Below are positions 22,547 to 35,500 of a DNA stretch of 64,000 bases, one piece after another. The DNA is from Litoditis marina (lineage: Eukaryota; Nematoda; Chromadorea; Rhabditida; Rhabditidae). Below the pieces are notes generated by a model. The model was not told the DNA's origin, made no database searches, and saw nothing but the letters and a program-made list of their open reading frames with translations. The stretch's first letter is position 1. Every line of letters starts with the position of its first letter. The position numbers and the translations under genes are program-made. The stretch spans positions 27,327,511-27,391,510 of the forward strand of contig OZ038434.1 in assembly GCA_964036275.1 (NCBI GenBank), in the 5' to 3' direction.

Positions 22547-25500
22547 ATGCCTTTCGATTGGGTGTGGTTGAATTTTGATCAGTTCGAGAAAAACGGTCGA
22601 CATTTTCCTGTTTTTTCAAACAATCGCACTTTTCACTATGGAGTGGCACACTTCGATACCAACTTATTGGATGAACCGCCTTTTTGGGAAAACTCTATTT
22701 TCTATATTTGTCTGTTTTCTGCTGCCTATGGTGAGTTCAGCTTGAAACAGGATACAGTTATTTAACAATATGGTCAATTCCTAAACAGAATATAAAACTT
22801 TAAATTATACATATAAAACTTATTCACATTTACAGAAGTTTAGTGAATAGTTCACATGACCATTTCCACGGGAAAGAGTTGAACAGATTCCGTGTGGTAT
22901 GCGTCAGTTCCGCATTCTTAAAAGTTTAACATTTTAGTCATTGAACGTTTGATCACATTGAAATGAAATGTAATTAGTCTAAAAAAGTTACAGGTGTTCC
23001 TTCCGTTTACCTCTATCTGAGGATAATTTCTCATATAAAAAAGTGTTTGATGCAGAAGAGTTTCTTCTACAAACACTATGTGTTGGACGGATATGTGGTG
23101 AGTGTAATTCTATTTGCTTGAGCCATTAAAGTGGAAGAACTAGAAAATTGAAATTATTAAACAAAAACACGATGCTCTCAATAAGAAGCTCAACCATATT
23201 CAATAACGGTACACCGTTCAGGTTCATTAAAACTTTTTTCGAGAAATATGAAAGGTACAAAATGGTATAACAAAATTTTGGTCACTCCAGCAATGAGTAG
23301 AAAAATGTCCAAATAGGTTTTTGATGAGCAAGTATTAGAATTATTGCTGTATTGGAATAGCTGGAGTGGTCATAGGGTAGTGATTCCATCAAAGTAAACT
23401 TTCATGTTATGTTTTCCACATAACGTGAAAGTTATTCCAAACTTTCTTACTGCTACTAGGCTACGGAGGCAACATTATACCATATTTACTCATGTATGTG
23501 CAGATTTTACGTAAATGTTCAGCTCAAGTTTGATTTCAGAACCTGCTGACCGTATTGATCGACTGGATCTTCGTACGATTTCCCATTTCTACGGTATGCC
23601 GCGCGTGTGTGGTATACTTGCCTATCGGGCCTCATTTGACTATTCCCTACTTTTTCCTGGGCTTTTCTAAAATCTGGCAACTTTATTCGGCACTTCTTAT
23701 AAGTTTCAACCGATGTACATATCTTTTCTTCCCGAACTCGTATGCTTCGGTTGGTGTTTTGGTTTTAAAACTATTCTCATTTTTATAACTGAACCTACTT
23801 TATCCATAAATAGTACTATGGTAGACTTACAGTGTACATGAGTACATGCTTTCAACCTGGGCGTTAGACAAAGATTGCAATGTAGAACTTCGTTAAAAAG
23901 CTAATCTGCGCTGAAAATTTCATCACTATGTATTGGAAAATTGAATCACCGCAAATGAAGAAAGAAATGTCGATTCATTAGTTAATCAAAAGATAAAAAG
24001 AACGTAAACGGTATACACAAACTTTAGATTTGCACGTTCTCGATTGTGGATGTGCTGTACAACTTTGCCGAGTTTATAGTTTTCTTCGCACTAAACTACA
24101 AGCACAAACTAACACCCTAAATATATACTGGAAGTAAATTGAGTAGTCACGTGAAATAAACATTCTTATGAGGCATCGTGCACTTTTTCGCTGCACGTTT
24201 CTGTGCTGGGTTGAACGTGTTTCACGTGACTAAGTAATTGTAGCAGCAGAAGTCATCTCACAAAACCATACAAACACCCATACTCAATGTGACTTTACGA
24301 TTAACGCGATCAACACAAAAACTTTACAATTTTATAAACGACTTTTCAGATTTGGAAGTGGTTTCTACCACTCGGTTGGACTATTTCATTCTCGGCTTCA
24401 ATTGGCTCTTCCTGGTACATTCTTCCATCTCAGGCATATTATCGAAGTTGGGGAGGGCCTCTGGGAGCAGCTCTCGACTTCACCAAACCCTATAGTGGAG
24501 TGAGTGAAGTTTTTTTAAAAACATTTTTCATGATAGAACTAGACGTTTATTTTTTGGGTGTAACCTCAAACTTCTCCACAAAACAATTTCTAACAAATAA
24601 GTGAATTGTTCGTTTTGAAAAATCCTGTCTCTTAAAGTTCTCAAGGAATCTCGAAGTACAATTTGTGTCGCTCTAGCTAGATCAAGAACAATGCTGTTTT
24701 TTCGTCTCGTTATGTTGATAATTTCGGTTTGAAATGTTACTTTATCCTCTGCGATTGTTGTAAAGTTAGTATGCAGGCGCTACCACTTCAGACTCATAGA
24801 AAGCTGAACGAGAATTTTTTTTGTAACTGAAATTCGATGTAATATAGTATTGTTTCAGTTTCTGCTCACTGTATACACACTCTACGCCTCAGTCATCACC
24901 TCTGTGTTTGGTATTCTGTTTCTATCTAGTTCCATCGTTCAATTGCGTTTCAATCCTTCGAGGCGAGCAGCTCGACTAGAAGTGTCGCTTTGGGTCGTTG
25001 GCGCTGTGAATCTACTGCTCCATGTGCTTCAGACTGCGTTTCAGGTACAGTGTCCAAATAGTAGCGATTGCTCAGGTTTAGTTGCATCACGATAAACGTC
25101 TAACGTTCTTCGACCATGAAAAATTTAGATAATCTTATCATATTGCAACGTACACCGTGCATACTCGCTTTGGTGAGAGTAACAATTGTTCTTTTCTCCC
25201 CAAAGTTGAAATCTCTTGCAATATGTCCATGCAAAAACTTCGGAATTGCACCATTTTTAGACAGTGGTTACATGCGCGTGTTTCAACTCCGAAATGTGAT
25301 ATCTCTCAGTAAGTCACGCTTAGTTTCTCGCCAAACGCAAACCTTATCACTCGAAACCTTCCAGGTGTCTACATATATTGCTGTCAAGCAGGAATTCGAC
25401 TCGCCACCAATCGATTTGATCATATTCATAGTCCGATACAGATGTTTCATGGTCGATATTCTTTCCCTCAGCTCTCCCTGGGTCTTGCTGCTCACGAGTA

Positions 25501-25580
25501 GATCGATAAGACGAGCGCTATTCCGAAAAAGCCAACAGAAAGCAACAGTAATTCCTATGAACCAACAAAATAGAACTTGA
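22547..25580 (+). CDS. Srg-family chemoreceptor, complete, six exons
   Basis: Exons 22547-22730, 22994-23097, 23540-23749, 24350-24499, 24859-25044 and 25365-25580 give 1050 nt, 349 residues. The intron phases are identical to the gene at 1760-5424, and exons 2, 3 and 4 have exactly the same lengths (104, 210, 150 nt). The N-terminus is MPFDWVWLNF; exon 2 has TM1 ending in a GVPSVYLYLRI helix; exon 3 ends near FNRCTYLFFPNSY; exon 4 begins IWKWFLP and contains WYILPSQAYY; exon 6 has DILSLSSPWVLLLT and SIRRALF. Introns hold a MITE (24128-24245). Divergence from the other copy is high, so this is an older duplicate. Confidence 0.9.
24128..24245. mobile_element. CACGTGAAGTTAG-family MITE copy in intron 3
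   Basis: Runs from ATACTGGAAGTAAATTGAGT through GTCACGTGAAATAAAC to a CACGTGACTAAGTAATTG end. Start and end are imperfect inverted repeats as in the other copies. Confidence 0.65.
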
Positions 25581-26477
25581 AACGAGAATAGTTTTATACA
25601 GTTTTGTGCTTAAATGTCGTACCGTTCAACCCGTTCATTAGTCGTTTCAGTTTACTTATTGTACATCTACGAGTAATATTTTTCTTGTGAAGTTTTGCAG
25701 AAATATGGTTAGATTTGTATATAGTTGAGCTAATTTTCACAACATATCTCTGTCGTGTGAAGCTTTTTGTTGATTATGTTGTTACTTTGCTGTCCAAGTT
25801 GTTTTGTTTGTGTTGCTAATCGAATAGAAGTACTCATTTTATATCGGTTAGTTGGCTGTACAGTTGTTCGACTTGAACCGTATATCCTTGCAAACATTGT
25901 TGTTTTTGTACGTGACATTTTGTAATCAGTTTCATTCCATAAACTATTTACCTCAGTTGCGATGTCAGCTGATTACCAGGTGACAATGAGCTGATTTGAG
26001 ATCTAGCACAAATATTGTGTTTTTGTACTGCTAACTTAACTCAGTCCTCCCCATTAACGTTTATTGCAGTGTTAGAAGGCGACAGTTCTAGAGTCGTGTT
26101 CACAGACAGGTTGCAGTGAACTACCGTAGTTTGATCTCGGAAGGGTACGATACAAATATCGTACTTTGATCTCGGAAAGACTACAGAACATCATAAAAGA
26201 TGATTGTGTGGAAAAACACGTGTAAACATCTATTCTATTCTAATCTAAAATATATCGTTTTTTTTTCACTTGAAAGACTGTGAGGTTCAATTGATTTGAT
26301 TGAACGATGCGTAGCAAGCGGTCGTTGATTTTTTGCCAGCAGACGGGAGAGACTGTAGATCAGAGAGACGCAGATGAGCTGGTCGCTCGCCGAACCCTGC
26401 TTCCTACCAAGCGGAGCTTACGATATCCACAATGGCGTGACAAAACCTATACGCCCATACCTGATACTCTGTAGCTG

Positions 26478-26643
26478 AAAACCGAGTTGTTTACCAAGGT
26501 TCGCCAAAAACACAAGTTGTGAATAAAGGTTTAGACAGGTTACCGAAAACTTGGTGCTCAATTTTGCACCAAACTTCGATTTCACAACTTGACATCTTAG
26601 TGACCATTTTTATAGGGCGAACCTTGGTAAACAACTCGGTTTT
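26478..26643. mobile_element. MITE with perfect 28-bp inverted ends
   Basis: AAAACCGAGTTGTTTACCAA and the next 8 bases (to 26505) are exactly reverse-complemented at 26616-26643. The interior is 110 bp with no coding capacity. Confidence 0.85.
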
Positions 26644-26843
26644 TAACTTCAGAGTTGAAGATTCAGAAAAAGTACCTTTTGTGTCTTGACCAGGTTTCGC
26701 TGGCGAAAATCTGTGTAGATAAGAGGGAAGCAGATAATTTCCGACTGTACGCGAGCTATTAGACATCCGTGTTTTCTTTTCATTTCGCAGCTTGCTAATG
26801 GCAGAAATGTGTTTTGAACATTGTTCAGATCGTACAATAAACG

Positions 26844-26849
26844 TTTATT
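26844..26849 (-). terminator. Poly(A) signal AATAAA
   Basis: TTTATT on the plus strand, about 48 nt past the stop codon of the DB-module gene. This is a usual distance for a nematode cleavage signal. Confidence 0.6.
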
Positions 26850-26896
26850 TACATCACAACCTTCGATACAACATATTCTTGTGATAGAATGGGTGT

Positions 26897-29019
26897 TCAG
26901 GGGAACGTTTTGGCCTGGAAGGTTCTGGGGCTGTCTACTCTGAGGTTGACGCGTTGCGTGTCGCGAGCGGTGGGCTCATCCTCAGAGAAAGAGAAGGCGG
27001 GAGAAGATTCGGTGGAAATGTCCTGCCAGAAACAGGCCTTCATGTTCTCGAAACGGTCATAACAGGCCAGGTAGGTCAAATCGAGTTGGGTCACGTTTCC
27101 GGGACGCTGGTCACAGAAAGTCATGCACTGGAAGAGAAGAGAGGTAAATATGTAGAATGTGAAAGGCTTGAATGTCTGGTCCAATACTGTTCGAGTGTTA
27201 AGAATCTTCTGAATTCTAACTAACTGCTTGTCCACCCTATTTATTGTACTACTGGTATGACATCACTATAGGAAGGTTGCTAAGTATGCTATAAATTATG
27301 AATTGTTGTAATTGTAAGGGAAAACTCAACATTTTTTCAGTAGAAAGTGCTCCAAAGCAAATAGCGAGCTTTTTCTGATATTTTCAGTGTGTTCAAAAGA
27401 ATGTTCACATGTCTGTCATGATACCAAATGTGTCATGAACTAATAGTAGAACACAATATAATTTAGTGCTACCGTACCTTTGCTCCGGCGAGGGTGGTCT
27501 GGACTCCGTTTCTGGCGCAGCATCCTGTGTGGTCTTTGCCCTGGGCGGCACAGAACTGGATATCGGCAGCAGCTTGCATCGGGCAGGAGTCTTGTTTGAA
27601 GTACATGGCCTGAAATATAACGAACCGTGGTGAAATATTTATTCAGAAAAGAATATGTTCGTTTTACGTGAATACGTGAAATGGATACGAGAGCACTATC
27701 TTCATCTACCGAGATCATCTGTGTTTTTCCGTACTTTCATTCTCATTTTCCGCTATTTTGGAACCTATCCGAATATAAACTTCATCACGCAGTTCATACA
27801 CAAGAATATGTGTCGCAGTTTGTAGAACGTTTTTGTTCAGAACGGGTTTCATAGTGACTGTTTACACTGCCTATGACCCTAAGCGTATCTATTCAATGCA
27901 AGACAATAGAACCGGATTTCGACAATGGCACTGATAGGAAACGAAACTGCCACGAAGAAGTCTTTCGATATTTTTTATGTGCTATCTTGCGTGTTTTCTG
28001 TCAAACTGCGGAATGTTCACGATTAAGAGTTAACACAGTTATTGTTCTGTAGAAGTGTCTCACGAAGTTGTTCAATGTAAATTGTTCTCAATTGTGGAAT
28101 TGACATCTGAGTTCGAACTGATTATCTAACCTGTAGTGCCGCCTTGGTGTAGGTTCTGAAAGAACACTTGTTCAGGCAGGAATCGGGCAGATTGCGGTCA
28201 TGACAGCATTGCATGAACTTCTCATCCGGGGTACTGGCGGTCTTGGTCTAAAAAAGTATCAACACTCAGAATGAGATGATCATATAATTTTCACAATACT
28301 TTTCGTAACTAGAACTGGAGAGTGAAGCGAGCTGAAGACTGGAAATTTGTTAAGTGGTTTTCGTCTACAAAGAATAAAACAATATCTCTATTCGAATGTG
28401 AGATACTTGCAACAGAGTTTTTATGTTTCTCGAAATATTTTGAAACTAACACTTAAAAATAGCACCGAACTCATTGTTTGGAACTTTAACCATACTATTA
28501 CATTACTTCTGAACTGAATGGTCGAAAAACCATCTGGAGTTATTCTGTGTTGTTTTCTGAACTCACCGCTGATCCAACGGAAAGTGTCTTGGAAGAACGA
28601 GCTCTGGCCTTCATGCGATAACATCCGTACTGACCGCAGCCGTAGCCGCCACCGCAACCTGAAATTCAATCAGTCAGAAAATTATAATCATTAGCTCATA
28701 GTCTTGAAGAATCGTACGGAAACGTGGTCTTAATGTTGTTGAATGTGAATTATCCATGAGGTTTACCAAACCTTATTTTCACAGAATTGGAGTGCTCCAT
28801 TGGTCAGAAGAACGATTCGTACTCAGAAACTTATCTAACTGGTGGAAAGTTCACTTTTATTCGAATAGTTGGAATTTCACATTGCTCACCTCCATGGCAG
28901 ACTGGTGGTGGTGGCGGTGGCATTCCACATCCGCCGCCGCAGACACCGGAGGCGAAGCAGGCAAATGAAACTTCGAGAGAGACTGCCAACAAAAGACATG
29001 AAAGAAGGACGGAATTCAT
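26897..29019 (-). CDS. Secreted DB-module protein, complete
   Basis: Exons 29019-28890, 28658-28567, 28247-28131, 27609-27478 and 27127-26897 (phases 1,0,0,0) give 702 nt, 233 residues. MNSVLLSCLLLAVSLEVSFA is a clear signal peptide. A Cys/Gly/Pro-rich stretch follows (CGGGCGMPPPPPPVCHGG, then CGGGYGCGQYGCY). Exons 3-5 form a nematode DB module with the cysteine framework FMQCCHDRNLPDSCLNKCS, HTGCCARNGV, CMTFCDQ, LACYDRF and ACFW. The C-terminal tail, rich in Ser and Glu, is outside the module. DB proteins are secreted nematode proteins of largely unknown role; an extracellular or cuticle-associated function is possible. A TATA box and an acceptor next to the ATG support the model. Confidence 0.92.
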
Positions 29020-29021
29020 TG

Positions 29022-29031
29022 CTGAAAAAAT
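29022..29031 (-). promoter_or_regulatory. Probable trans-splice acceptor
   Basis: On the minus strand TTTTTTCAG ends two bases before the start ATG at 29019, matching a nematode spliced-leader acceptor. Confidence 0.5.
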
Positions 29032-29371
29032 GAATAAAATGAACAGTTTAACATTTATTGTTGTAGAAACTAATGCAAAAAGTAGAAATAAGAGCAATAG
29101 AAACAAAGTATGAGATAGATCATATAATTTCTGAAAATTCATTCGAAAAAGACGATATTGAAACAAACATAGACTATGAATGTAAAACTAATAACCCAAC
29201 CATGTTTAAAAGATTCTATAAACTTGCAAATGCATGATAGAGGTAGGTGAAATGAAGTGTAATATCTCCATTGGGAAAATATATTGAGATGACTGTTTAG
29301 CGAGAAAATACTGTATCCGTCTGAGGGAGCTGAGCAGCTGAACTGTATACTTTCTTCCAGCCGGCGGCGCC

Positions 29372-29379
29372 TATTTATA
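29372..29379 (-). promoter_or_regulatory. TATA box of the DB-module gene
   Basis: TATAAATA on the minus strand in a GC-rich surround (GGGGTATAAATAGGCGCC), about 350 bp upstream of the ATG at 29019. Few other sites in the window look this much like a core promoter. Confidence 0.5.
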
Positions 29380-30012
29380 CCCCGAGGCGGGTTTTGTGGC
29401 GATTTGGATTTGCGCTTATGACCGGGACTCCCTAACCACTATGTGGACAAAAGACTGAGTTTCATTTTTGAAAAACCGTTTGAACATGCACTGTGAAAAG
29501 TCACTAATAGGTAACACACAGTGTGGCGTATACAAAACATTGTACCGAAATATTCAAGGCAAGCCAATATATCTGGAGCAAAACAGGGAGAAAAAACGTA
29601 GAACAATATCTTTTATTCATCAAAATTTATGTACAAGCGAAATTTACATTCAAAAAATACGATAATTGACTGATCGTTTCATTACAAGGTAATTTTACAA
29701 CCATCAAAGCGTTTGTGACATGATGTACCAATATTAAGCGAATTGATAGTATTGTGAACCGAAACCAAAAAAAAGACATTTACATCAGAATACGTAGGCT
29801 AAAACATCCCAGCAGTTTCCTCTCAACCTGCGCTTCTCTTCTCGCGCACTATTTTACAAAAAAGGTATATCGACTGGATGTGAAAGCAGTGAAACAGCGT
29901 CTGTTTAAGGATACACAGGCTGGGAACATGAAGCCGTTATGTATGGGCAGTGAAATAGCGTATATTTGAGGAGACGCAGGTTTGAAAGAGCGGGATTTTC
30001 AAGAATTCGGCC
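29380..30012. other. Spacer between two minus-strand genes
   Basis: Upstream region of the DB-module gene and 3' flank of the large gene that follows. The word GAGGAGACGCAG occurs near 29970 and again near 38936, each within AATAGCGTAT.TTTGAGGAGACGCAG. No exon was recognised. Confidence 0.45.
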
Positions 30013-32518
30013 TCAGAACCCGACTGGGTAGTTGAAATCGCGGCTCCTATCGTCGACAGCTGATCGAAGAGGCGATCGATTTCCATGTTTTCTGTGCACC
30101 GCCATGGCGATTCGGTCGTTGGAGGCAAAATCGTTCGGCGGTACCGGATTGCATTTCACGTTGAACTCTTTTCTCATCTGATCGAAAAGTTTCTGGAATG
30201 GAAGATATTGTAGAAAAAATGTAAATTGTGAGAGTTGTAGTTTGGTCCCGATTTACAAATCTCGACTGGGAATCGATTGAACGAAACTACGAATGCAGCA
30301 GAACATACACTGTCTTGACTTGCTGCGGAAAAAGGGAACCTTTTTCTAATTCTAATTTCTGTACAAGCTTGCCGTGAACCAAACGAGATTTCCAAATTTT
30401 ACTGCATATGTGTACTTATTACGTAAGTTTCGGAGTGGTGAAAATATTATCGAACTGTTCATCTGCGTAATGACGAAAACTTATCATTATAATGTAATGT
30501 ATTCTGTGGAAACATTGTGTACAAATATTTACGTGATTCTTCATTGACTGTCTTTGTTTGTAAGGTATAATATGTAGAAATGTAAATATGTATGTGTTAA
30601 TTGTAAACCAACCTTTGCTGCCGCACTGCGATAATCTTCGCAGTAGTACTTTCCATCTCGGACATCATAATAGGCACCGGGCGCTCGAACTGAGACAAAC
30701 AAACATTTTGTTGACAAACATAGTTCAAAATTAGTTCCCAACTAATCTTATAGAAACATTGACAACGAATGCAAAAATGTTCAAGAGAGTAGGTTCAATT
30801 TCGATCAGAAAAGAGCTGATTCTTATTCAATACGTTCACCAAAGATGAAGTTGTAATTGTACCTAACATAAACAGCATGAGATTAGAAAATGCTTCTACA
30901 TTGATTTTTAATGTAACCAAATTAACTCGACCTTTTAGGGCAATCCTTACTTCTCTGAACGCAATACTGGTCAAGGTAGTCTGACCGACCTGCTTTTGCC
31001 GGCGACTCGCCGAACAGTAGAATCCTGAGTGTCGTCACCGTGACAGCCTCCACAGTTCTAACCGAGCCGGACGCCGATACTGCCAACACTGGCTACAAAA
31101 TGTATTTGTAGTAACAAAATAATTGAAGAACAATACTTAGATCAGACTAATTATAACAAGATACAGTTGGAGAATCGGTTTGCGTGTAGTTTGTAGTTTA
31201 ACCTCATTTCGGTTGCTCGGCTTGCCCGTACTGCCAACACTGGCTACAAAATGTATTTGTAGTAACAAAATAATTGAAGAACAATACTTAGATCAGACTA
31301 ATTATAACAAGATACAGTTGGAGAATCGGTTTGCGTGTAGTATGTAGTTTAACCTCATTTCGGTTGCTCGGCTTGCCCGTGAAGCAAACAGGATCTCCGA
31401 GTTTTACTGCGTATGTGAACTTATTACGTCAGTTTCGGAGTAGTGAAAATAGTTTCGGCCTTGTAATTTGATTGCAGAAAGGAAGCAGTTCAGCCTACAC
31501 ACGAGAGAATACACTTGTTTCGAGTTACTGTAACACTCTGACAAGTTCAAAAACGTTCCGGATATGTGAAAATATTCAATTGTTGTTGATCTAATTCTTG
31601 GATAATGAATTATCATCATTATTAAAAGCACCACACACGTTATAATGATAATGGAAAAGTGCAATGACTAAGAATTTTGGACTACAGTTCAAAAGACTTC
31701 ATCAGAATATTCATTGAACCTAGCGATAGAATGAATTGTACGAATACTAAAAAACTTAGGCGGTGGTAGTAACTACAAACATATATCAGCACTAAGAAAG
31801 TTAGGGGAAGGTAGTGTTATTTTAATCATTCCCAGTGAAGACATGCCTTTTCAAATCAACAAATTTATGCTGTCTCGAAATACAGCCCAGCGGTTGTGGT
31901 ATTGATACGGTAGTTAAGTCAGAGCATTTGTCAGAACAGTCGCTTTAGTATAGAATGTATACAATATTATAACATCTTTTTTCATCTATGTTCTTTTCAC
32001 CATTCTCTTTTTTGGCAACCTTTCGCGTTTCAAACTTTCGTTCGGTTATTACACACTGTGTAATAAATATTTGATTTGATTTGATTTGATACTAAAAACA
32101 CAGCGAAAGAACTCATGAACTTTTGTAAAGGAACACTGTCCAACCGACCTTTTCATCGACATAGGTGGATGCGGAACTACTTCCCTTCTGCAATCGACCA
32201 CTTTGAGACCCGCTAGTAATGGCGAGACTCGCACCCGAAGTGTATCTACTACTCGTTTTTGGACCACACTTGAACCGAGTGTACTTCTTTCTCTTTTCAT
32301 CGTGCATATCTGACGAGTCGAACCTTTAAAAAGGATAATTGTTATTTGGCTCGAGACAAAGGAGGCAAAGCGATACAGTTAGTTGGTTGAAGAGATTCAT
32401 ATATAAAGTATCTCCGTACGTATATTTCTAAATCTATGTTCTTTCCTCATCTTATTATATGATTTTCTCTCCTTTTCTACTCTCTTTCACTCTCTATCTC
32501 TCTCTCTCTTTTTCACTT

Positions 32519-32549
<31 letters not shown>

Positions 32550-35500
32550 CTTCCTCAAAATCTTATATACGCTGTTTCACCCACAAAGACGGTAGTCCGA
32601 TGTTGATAATATTGAGGAACGCGGAGTCTGTGTAAATCCAATTGATAATAGTCGCCACACGATCCGGCTTTTCCTGCAAACCAACTTATTTATTTTATTG
32701 TGAATGTAGAATAACCATCTTTTGTTGAACGGTCTCGTTTGCTGAAAGTTCCCATTTTATGCAAAAGCGAAAACTTGTATTTTGTCGCTAATGTTTTTGA
32801 AAACTAATTCCGTATCAAAGTCGAATTTGTGAAACTACTTTAAAAGAGGGCAGAATGGAGATCTAGTTTAGGTACTGCGGGGTAACTAAACAGAAGGTCG
32901 CGCGCGCCAAAACAGACTATACCTGTTGTTGAGGGTTGTTGAACGAAAGATATATATAGATTTAAAAAAAATCTTCTTTCTCTCATCTTTCTCTTATGTT
33001 TCTTCTTTAGACGTCTTGTCTCGTGAATCGTGAAGAATCCTGATGTTATAATTAGTTACGCTTGCGCGTACGAGTACAGTATATTCGTTAGAATAACTCC
33101 GTTTTCCTAGTTTTTTCTCACAATTCAACGAGATCAGCGAAATAGCTTTGACGACGTACCCGGGTCAACCGGCATCTGACCACAGCATGGATGGCCCTCT
33201 CACTCTTTCCTCCCACCAAACGAACGGCTCTCTCGTCCCCGGCCGGACCAAACCAGAGAGTAGAATTCATCATTACCTAAACGGAGAATGGCCAAATCAT
33301 TTGTGGTAGTTCGATCCTAATATACTCCAAATCTCTGAAATTTTGGGCCAATTGTTGATAATGTGACCGGTTTTGGTAACCGAAGCCGTTTTCGGTAATT
33401 CATTTTGAGGTCTACCGGACTAATTTGATGCCTACAAAGGTCAGTAGGAAGGTGACCTGAACCGAAATCGGGTCACCGTCAAAACTGACTAATCGGTTAC
33501 TTTTTGATTAACCGGGAAAAGGGTGATCAAACCAGGTTACATACAGAAAAACCCAAATATTGACGACAAAGGACTGTGATCAAACATTAGACACAGTAGA
33601 AACTTGTCCAAATTTGTATTTTCACACGGAGATACACATTCTGCAAAATTGTATTCTGACTTTTGCATCAAACTATCAGAAACAATCGATGTTTTGAAAA
33701 ACGTGAAAACAGATAAACATAGTTTACTCACGTTGAACTTGTCATCTTCTATGGAGAGGTAGTAGCACAACTTCTGTGCTCGGAGCAGTGCTGAATAGAA
33801 AGCAACCTCGGACAGTTGATGTTTGAGGTTCAGTTCTGGAATGAATATTCTCAAAACACTGAAATATGAAGTAAATAAGGTAAATATTCAAGTTAGTTCA
33901 AATAGATTTCATAATATAGTTTCTAACCTGGTTTCCTTTGAGCACGAATTGAGTGTTGATTCACGATTGAAAAGAGTTGGGGAGAAAAACAACTATGAGA
34001 CCAAGAGGGAGTGAAAGAGGGGGAAAAGAAAGAGAGAGCAACTAGATATAACTCACTGTAGACAAAAATGACTATACATCTGGATACCGAAGACATGGTG
34101 CCGTACCGCCCCGCAACCACCCCCAAAGAGTACGGACTGAGTCGAGGGTTCATCGGCAACATGACAACCGTGTTTATCTTGGTGTATGCTGGAAAAATTC
34201 GAGAAAAAGTGACATGGAAACAACTTACTATTTAGCTGGATATTATCACACCTTACTAAAAAAATAACCTATTTAAAATTGCATGTTTTCTCCTATAAGT
34301 GAACATGCGCGACATGGTTTAGTTCAGTATCAGTTTCAGGCTATGAATGAACAAAGAACTAGCTAATTTTCAAGTTTTTCGATCGGAAATTGAAAAAGTG
34401 AGCATTTGTGTGAAGGTCAAATGTTTTCAACTCGAGTCAAACAATTAGAAACACATAGTACCACTTCTCTTCGGATCTGCATTGTAAAACGAATCTATCA
34501 AATCCTGAGTCTTCCGTCTCCCCAAGTCTATTGCATCGTTGGCGCTGACGGTACTCACGTTTCTGTAACAATAGATTATAGGCTATTCATACCCGTAAAA
34601 TTGAAAATTATAGTCCGTTGCATTCCTACTGAGACTTCTACAGTAAGATAACAAAACTTCAAGCATGTTCAAGTGACGTGAATTTTATCAAAATTATAAA
34701 CAAATTTTGCATAAGAATCTGATCACCCATGACAAAAAGTGTTTGTACTATCTTTGCTAAAATTGAAGTTTTCATTAGAAAACAAAGATTGGGAAATTCT
34801 AAAGTGTACTGTAGGAGTCTCAGTAGGAAAGATGGCGACTATAACAGTTCTGTTCAGTTCTCATCAATGCAATACCTCATAACCTTTTTAGTCTTGTACC
34901 TTTTCACGAAAAATCTTTCTCTAATAACTCTATTTGTGCACATTTCCATAACAATATGAGAGTTCTTGAGCCTCTCGTTTAAACACACCAACCTGAAGCC
35001 CATGGATTTTTTCCATTCTCTGGTGAAAGCAAAAGTTTTCGCGTTCTTGAGTGCTGTTTCGAGCAGATTCGATACACCAAACCTCCGTTTTCGCAAAGGG
35101 GGCGGTGGGGCTGGCAAGAATAGTTGGTTGTAACACAAAAATGATTAAATGACTTTTTGTAGGGGGGCGAACAAATCTTGGCCATGTTCACGAAATTAGA
35201 CCGAAGATCAGCGAACTCAAACTACAAAGACAGTGAAATAGAGAAAACCCATCATAAAGACTTTCTTGTAATATAACCCTATGCAGCCTAGTTCACCCGT
35301 TTTCTAAATTATCCTAGTTAATCATATTGTACACTGTATCGATATGAACCGTGCGGGTCCGTAGACCACATATTACCAGTTCCGCCAGCTCTTACCACAT
35401 ATTACCAGTTCCGCCACTGAACGAGAGAGCTGAACTCTTTTTTAGTTTGAACTACTACATTATAAAAATACCGGAAATGCTGGCTGAATTTGATTGATAT

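Larger units (their letters stand above)
25581..26896. other. Spacer with MITE, no gene
   Basis: Intergenic between the receptor gene and the DB-module gene, which converge here. Two GTAGTTTGATCTCGG-like words lie near 26125 and 26160, and a MITE at 26478-26643. No exon was recognised. Confidence 0.5.
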
